NCBI RefSeq assembly: GCF_900142525.1
Contig: NZ_FRBD01000002.1
Span: 186,001-250,000, forward strand
Reading direction: 5' to 3'
Source of the DNA: Xylanibacter ruminicola
Lineage (GTDB): Bacteria > Bacteroidota > Bacteroidia > Bacteroidales > Bacteroidaceae
DNA: 64,000 bases
Shown: piece by piece, positions 59,687 to 64,000 of the stretch
Numbering within the stretch: position 1 is the stretch's first letter
Layout: each line of letters starts with the position of its first letter
Notes under the pieces: model-generated
Told to the model about the DNA's origin: nothing
Database searches by the model: none
The model's input: only the letters and a program-made list of their open reading frames with translations
Translations under genes and position numbers: made by a program

Positions 59687-62554
59687 ATGAAATATCTGAA
59701 ACTGTTATCAGCAGTGCTGCTATTTGCGCTGCCGGCAAAATCACAGAAACTGGTTTATCATCACACCTTTGCACCTACTGAAGGGTGGGTGAACAGGTAT
59801 GAGAAACCTTATAGGGACGACATCTGTTTGAATGGCTACTGGGATTTTCAACCTGTTGACCTGCCAGCGGGGTTCGTACATGGTAAAGGCGAAGCACCGG
59901 CTTTGCCCATGCCACAGCAGAATGCCTGGGAGACCACAAGAATCAAGATACCCTCTCCATGGAACATCAATGATTTTGCCTATAGCGATTTGGAAGGACC
60001 TGACCATCGTAATTACCCTTCCTATCCATCAACGTGGAATCAGGTAAAGATGGCATGGATGCGTAAAGTGGTAGAGGTGCCATCCAACTGGCAGTCCAAA
60101 CTGATTACACTACATTTCGAGGCTGTTGCTGGAGAAACGGTTGTGTTGGTGAATGGTAAGGAGGTAGGAAGGAATTTTGATTTGTTCTTGCCATTCGACC
60201 TTGATGTGACTGACATTGTTGAACCTGGTCAGCAGGCAGAGATCCTTGTTGGGGTACGTAGTCAGTGGTTGTTTGAGGATGAATCGACTGTCGGACGACG
60301 TATCATTCCTGCAGGTTCGATGTGGGGCAATGTCATCAATGGCATCTGGCAGGATGTATATCTGGTGGCTACCCCCAAGGTGCTAGTGAAAGATATCTTT
60401 GCAAAACCTCTTCTCTCAAAAGGGCTGTTGGAGTTGGAGGTAACTCTGGAGAATCATACCTCAAAGCGTGCGAAGATAGAACTGTCCGGACAGGTGCGTG
60501 AATGGCTGAACCATGCGGGGACGGATGTGGATAATGCCCCTGTTCCCAATTGGAGCCTTGGACAAGAAACGTTGACATGTGCGTCAGTGGCTGTCGTCGA
60601 TGCCAACAGTCAAACAACTCAGACAATCCAGATACCTGTGGATGATGGAACGCTGCGGTCCTGGACACCGGAACAGCCCAATTTATATGCGCTTTTACTC
60701 ACAATGAAACAAGGAAAACAGCTGCTTGATATAAAATATCTGCGGTTTGGTTGGCGTGAGTGGACATTTGATGGTATGCAGTTATGCCTGAATGGCCGGC
60801 CTTATTCTTTGAAAAGCGACTCTTGGCATTTCATGGGCGTACCTCAGCTCACCCGTCGCTATGCGTGGGCCTGGTATACAGCTATTAAAGGAATGAATGG
60901 CAATGCCGTCCGACTACATGCACAGGTCTATCCCCGTCTGTATATGGAGATGGCCGACGAAATGGGAATCTGTGTGCTTGACGAAACGGCAAATTGGGCC
61001 AGTGATGGCGGCCCAAAGTTGGACTCGGAGTTATTCTTTGAGCATTCTCGTGATCATCTGCGACGTTTCATCCAGAGAGATAGAAACTATCCCAGTGTAT
61101 TCGGATGGAGTATTTCAAACGAAAATAAACCTGTTATTCTCTATGTGTTTAAACGTCCGGATTTGCTGCAGAGGCAGAAAAAAGAATGGGGCGTGTGGCG
61201 CGATATGGTTCGTGAGATAGATCCCACTCGTCCATGGATATCGTCTGATGGAGAAGACGATGGTGATGGTATGTTACCTGTTACAGTAGGCCATTATGGC
61301 GATAATAATGCCATGAAGAATTGGCGTAATATTGGTAAGCCATGGGGAATCGGAGAAACGGGCATGTGCTATTATGGAACTCCTGAACAGGTGGCAAAAT
61401 GTAATGGCCAGAAGGCTTTTGAAAGTGCTGAAGGTCGTATGGAGGGCTTGGCTACCGAATGTTATCATCTGATAAAAGATATGCGTATGATGGGAGCCTC
61501 CTATAGTACTGTGTTTAATATGGTATGGTACGCTTTGAAACCTTTATCTTTAGGTAAACGGGATGTCTCTACTTCGCCAACTTTGGCCGATGGCGTTTTC
61601 TTTGGCCCATACGTTGAAGGGATGCCAGGTGTTCAGCCTGAACGTATAGGACCCTACAGTACAACTCTTAATCCTGGCTATGATCCCAATCTGCCCCTCT
61701 ACGATACTTGGCCACTCTATGATGCTATACGTGCCGCCAATGCAGATCCTGTGAGTGCATGGTCTACCTATGCCACTGTTGATACAATGGCTTATGTACA
61801 TCACAAGTCAGTCCCAGTTAAATCATCTTTGGAAGTGTACTTTATTGGTGATTCTGATAGTTATCTTAAACAGATACTGGATGCTCAAGGAGTTATTTAT
61901 GCCCATAATCCTAAAAATGCTCTCGTCGTTATTGATGCTAGTAAACCAACGTCAATTAGTAACTTGAAGAAGATGAAGCAGGCTAATGCTATATGGCTTT
62001 GGGGAATCACTCCTGAAACTGTTGGTTGTTTCCAAGACATTCTGTCTTCACCAGATGGCCATGCTCTATCTCTCCAGTTCGATAGGTTAACGCGATCTTC
62101 TTTCCTTCCAGCGAACCATTCATGGATGTCGGGATTACAAAACGCCGATTTCTATTTTTGTGAGGTTCAAAAGACCGATGCTTCACAGTATACCATGAAG
62201 GGCGATTTCGTAAACGAGGGCGAGATACTACTGAATGCCTGTAGAACTGATTGGCGGAGCTGGAATCTGCGTCCGGAAGAACTAAAAACTGCAGGCTTGT
62301 TGCGGTCAGAGAATGAGTGTACTGCATCACTGCCAGTATTTGTTAAGAATGATAATGTATATGTGAGTACGCTTACAAATTTCACAAACACTACAAAAGG
62401 TTTCAATACATTGTCTGTAATTCTTTGCAATGCTGGGGTGAAAATGGTAAAGCAGCAGTTGAAGATGAAGAACGAAAACATTCAGCCCCAAAACAATAGC
62501 TTGTTCCTTGATCCATCGGTTGATACATCGAAGAAAACTACTCAACTCATGTAG
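59687..62554 (+). CDS. GH2 family beta-glycosidase, large form (PUL B)
   Basis: A 955-residue secreted GH2 enzyme. Signal peptide about 1-19. The sugar-binding domain starts LNGYWDFQP, an Ig-like domain follows, and the TIM barrel carries acid/base E479 (SNENKP) and nucleophile E557 (GETGMCYYG). A C-terminal region of about 250 residues is not typical of GH2: it reads like a flavodoxin-like or ThuA-like fold (SSLEVYFIGDSDSYLKQILDAQG, NALVVIDA). The last 35 residues are polar and look like an unrelated tail. It is the third GH2 domain of the locus and differs clearly from the other two. It is the last gene before the terminator. Confidence 0.88.
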   Translation: MKYLKLLSAVLLFALPAKSQKLVYHHTFAPTEGWVNRYEKPYRDDICLNGYWDFQPVDLPAGFVHGKGEAPALPMPQQNAWETTRIKIPSPWNINDFAYSDLEGPDHRNYPSYPSTWNQVKMAWMRKVVEVPSNWQSKLITLHFEAVAGETVVLVNGKEVGRNFDLFLPFDLDVTDIVEPGQQAEILVGVRSQWLFEDESTVGRRIIPAGSMWGNVINGIWQDVYLVATPKVLVKDIFAKPLLSKGLLELEVTLENHTSKRAKIELSGQVREWLNHAGTDVDNAPVPNWSLGQETLTCASVAVVDANSQTTQTIQIPVDDGTLRSWTPEQPNLYALLLTMKQGKQLLDIKYLRFGWREWTFDGMQLCLNGRPYSLKSDSWHFMGVPQLTRRYAWAWYTAIKGMNGNAVRLHAQVYPRLYMEMADEMGICVLDETANWASDGGPKLDSELFFEHSRDHLRRFIQRDRNYPSVFGWSISNENKPVILYVFKRPDLLQRQKKEWGVWRDMVREIDPTRPWISSDGEDDGDGMLPVTVGHYGDNNAMKNWRNIGKPWGIGETGMCYYGTPEQVAKCNGQKAFESAEGRMEGLATECYHLIKDMRMMGASYSTVFNMVWYALKPLSLGKRDVSTSPTLADGVFFGPYVEGMPGVQPERIGPYSTTLNPGYDPNLPLYDTWPLYDAIRAANADPVSAWSTYATVDTMAYVHHKSVPVKSSLEVYFIGDSDSYLKQILDAQGVIYAHNPKNALVVIDASKPTSISNLKKMKQANAIWLWGITPETVGCFQDILSSPDGHALSLQFDRLTRSSFLPANHSWMSGLQNADFYFCEVQKTDASQYTMKGDFVNEGEILLNACRTDWRSWNLRPEELKTAGLLRSENECTASLPVFVKNDNVYVSTLTNFTNTTKGFNTLSVILCNAGVKMVKQQLKMKNENIQPQNNSLFLDPSVDTSKKTTQLM

Positions 62555-62571
62555 CAAAACAAGTTGTTTTG
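62555..62571 (+). repeat. 17-bp palindrome at the right edge of the PUL
   Basis: CAAAACAAGTTGTTTTG, with 8-bp perfect arms around one base, directly after the last GH2 stop codon. AT-rich palindromes of this kind can be recombination or terminator elements. The function is not known. Confidence 0.45.
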
Positions 62572-62592
62572 GTATGAGTGATGGCTAGAAAA

Positions 62593-62636
62593 GGAGAGTG
62601 ATGCTTAAGCTATAAGCATCACTCTCCTATCTTTTT
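62593..62636 (+). terminator. Strong intrinsic terminator of PUL B, possibly bidirectional
   Basis: A perfect 15-bp stem (62593-62607 with 62613-62627), a 5-base loop AGCTA, then TATCTTTTT on the plus strand. On the minus strand the stem is followed by TTTT, so it may also end the convergent rseP transcript. Confidence 0.85.
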
Positions 62637-62650
62637 CGTAATCAGAGTGT

Positions 62651-62688
62651 TAGGTGTAAAAGTGATGCTTTGTCACTTTTCGCACCTA
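62651..62688. repeat. Second inverted repeat next to the PUL terminator
   Basis: Arms TAGGTG and AAAAGTGA pair with TCACTTTT and CACCTA around a short loop. The left arm contains AGTGATGCTT, which also occurs in the terminator stem 65 bp upstream. No T-run follows in either direction. Confidence 0.45.
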
Positions 62689-62693
62689 AAAAA

Positions 62694-64000
62694 TTACATG
62701 TATCCTAACCAACGAAGAATATCGTTGAGGTTGGCAAATACCATGAGGAGTATCAGCAAGCCGAAACCAACGTATTCGGCGCGTATCATAAATGTCTCTG
62801 ATGGTTTGCGACGAGTAATCATCTCGTAGAACAGGAACAACACGTGGCCACCGTCAAGAGCTGGGATAGGCAGAATGTTCATGAATGCGAGGATAATGCT
62901 GAGGAATGCGGTCATCTTCCAGAACAGATACCAATCCCATACAGGTGGGAAGAGGCTTCCAATAGCTCCGAAACCACCGATAGATTTTGCACCGTCGGCA
63001 GTGAATACATACTTCATATCACCCACATAACCCTTCAGCACGTTCAAGCCGTAGGCGATACCTGCGGGGAAGCTCTCAAAGAATCCGTATTCCTTGGTCA
63101 CCGGCTCGTAAAGACCAGCAATGGTCTGAACAAAGAAACCGAGTTTCAGCTCTGGAGTAAGAGTAACGGCAAGAGTATCCTCACTTCTCACTCCACTCTC
63201 CACACTCCTCGAAACTACGATAGTAGCTGTACGAATCTTCAAACTATCTGCCTGACTCTTTGCATCGGTCATCATATCCTCGAGTACGCCGAGCTGGTCG
63301 GTAAACTCATTGTAGCTGTCAATAGGCTTGCCGTTGATGCCTACAATCTTGTCACCCTTCTGCAATCCAATCTTGGCGGCAGGCGAATCTGCCATCACGC
63401 TATCTACTACTGCGGGAATGAGTGGACGAACGAACGATGGCTCGGCCTTCAGCATCCCCAGCAGGTTGATGTCGCCTGGCAGTGAGATGCTCATCGCCTT
63501 GCCATCACGGATGATGTCGGCACGGGTAGCCTCGCTCAGGTCGCGATACATGTCGGCACTGAAGTCCTTGAACTCTCCTTTCTCGGTTCCTACCAGGATA
63601 TCACCATCTTTGAATCCGTACTGCTTAGCCTCGGTGTTGAACTTCATACCCAGTGTCATGTTCTTGGTGGGGATATAGGTGTCGCCCCAGTAGAACAGAA
63701 TCATAGAGTAGATGAACAGGGCCAACAGAAAGTTTACCAATACACCGCCAATCATCACCAATAGGCGCTGCCAAGCTGGTTTGCTACGGAACTCCCAAGG
63801 TTGTTCGGGCTGTTTCATCTGCTCGGTATCGAAACTCTCGTCGATCATTCCGGCAATCTTACAGTAACCACCCAGTGGCAACCAACCCACACCGTATTGT
63901 GTGTCGCTGTTCTTGGGCTTGAATTTAAACAAACTACCGTCCCACTTCCAGATGCTTGGGTCGAAGAACAGGTAGAACTTCTCTACGCGGATGCCAAAGA
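62694..64000 (-). CDS. rseP: RseP-type site-2 zinc metalloprotease (M50), N-terminus beyond window
   Basis: The frame runs off the window at 64000. The visible part is about 435 residues, read inward from FGIRVEKFYLFFDP, and includes YGVGWLPLGGYCKIAGMIDES (after the missing HExxH helix), a membrane helix, two PDZ-like regions, and NILPIPALDGGHVLFLFYE with the Asp-Gly metal-ligand motif. The ATG-like TTG at 63932 is not the start. RseP-type proteases cut membrane-bound anti-sigma factors inside the bilayer. Between PDZ and membrane segments the stretch 63177-63214 is a low-complexity repeat that encodes SRSVESGVRSEDT. The gene converges on the PUL terminator. Confidence 0.93.
   Translation of the reverse strand, partial: FGIRVEKFYLFFDPSIWKWDGSLFKFKPKNSDTQYGVGWLPLGGYCKIAGMIDESFDTEQMKQPEQPWEFRSKPAWQRLLVMIGGVLVNFLLALFIYSMILFYWGDTYIPTKNMTLGMKFNTEAKQYGFKDGDILVGTEKGEFKDFSADMYRDLSEATRADIIRDGKAMSISLPGDINLLGMLKAEPSFVRPLIPAVVDSVMADSPAAKIGLQKGDKIVGINGKPIDSYNEFTDQLGVLEDMMTDAKSQADSLKIRTATIVVSRSVESGVRSEDTLAVTLTPELKLGFFVQTIAGLYEPVTKEYGFFESFPAGIAYGLNVLKGYVGDMKYVFTADGAKSIGGFGAIGSLFPPVWDWYLFWKMTAFLSIILAFMNILPIPALDGGHVLFLFYEMITRRKPSETFMIRAEYVGFGLLILLMVFANLNDILRWLGYM

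Noticed and set aside
62844..63485. A 213-residue open frame on the plus strand opposite rseP
   Set aside because: It is a shadow of the conserved protease gene, with no start signal and no domain.

Overview
The window is a chromosomal segment of a Bacteroidota bacterium, most likely Prevotella-like (phylum confident, genus inferred from gene content and order). The signs are tandem SusC/SusD pairs, lipoproteins with acidic residues after the lipid-modified Cys, a dut-TPR-DUF4292-EnvC operon, and promoters of the Bacteroidota type (TTTG, about 20 bp, TAnnTTTG). I see no rRNA, tRNA, CRISPR array or complete insertion sequence, and no gene-free stretch longer than 300 bases.

Layout. 1-4004 (+) is the end of a surface-glycan cluster: LegC-type aminotransferase, CBS-nucleotidyltransferase, LpxL-like acyltransferase and GT11 fucosyltransferase. 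4010-10887 (-) is an overlapping operon read as miaB, MsbA-like ABC exporter, then two LTA-synthase-like membrane sulfatase-fold proteins. 10950-12290 (-) is dGTPase. 12438-16949 (+) is dut, a TPR protein, a DUF4292 lipoprotein and an EnvC-like degenerate LytM protein. 16994-19059 (-) is an M20 deacetylase and a TerC protein. 19174-20358 (+) is a short ComEC whose 3' end overlaps a convergent AEC transporter (20312-21223). 21476-24186 (+) is a small cysteine-containing protein, then a regular array of palindromes, then a VirE/BT4734-type primase-helicase-like protein. A truncated ABC-2 polysaccharide-export permease follows and is cut off at about 24507.

From 24507 to 62554 lies a 38-kb carbohydrate-utilization supra-locus made of two adjacent PULs, each with its own membrane-anchored propeller/LuxR-type regulator. 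PUL A has a divergent regulator, SusC, SusD, a lipoprotein, a 1569-residue lyase-GH88-GH2 fusion and a free GH2. PUL B has a regulator, a surface lipoprotein, SusC, SusD, a DUF3823 protein, a GH71/99-like enzyme, a GH43, a GH71/99-GH92 fusion, a GH31-GH43 fusion and a third GH2. Three single polypeptides thus carry seven catalytic domains, and four of these domains have free-standing counterparts in the same locus. The chemistry (lyase, unsaturated-uronyl hydrolase, alpha-mannosidase-type and endo-mannosidase-like domains, GH43, GH31, GH2) fits a branched glycan containing both uronic acid and mannose. Glucuronomannan-type gums, xanthan-like exopolysaccharides and fungal glucuronoxylomannans are candidates; this is inference.

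The right edge (62555-62693) carries a palindrome and a strong terminator between the last GH2 and a convergent rseP gene that runs off the window. The broken permease on the left suggests that the PUL pair replaced part of a polysaccharide-export locus.
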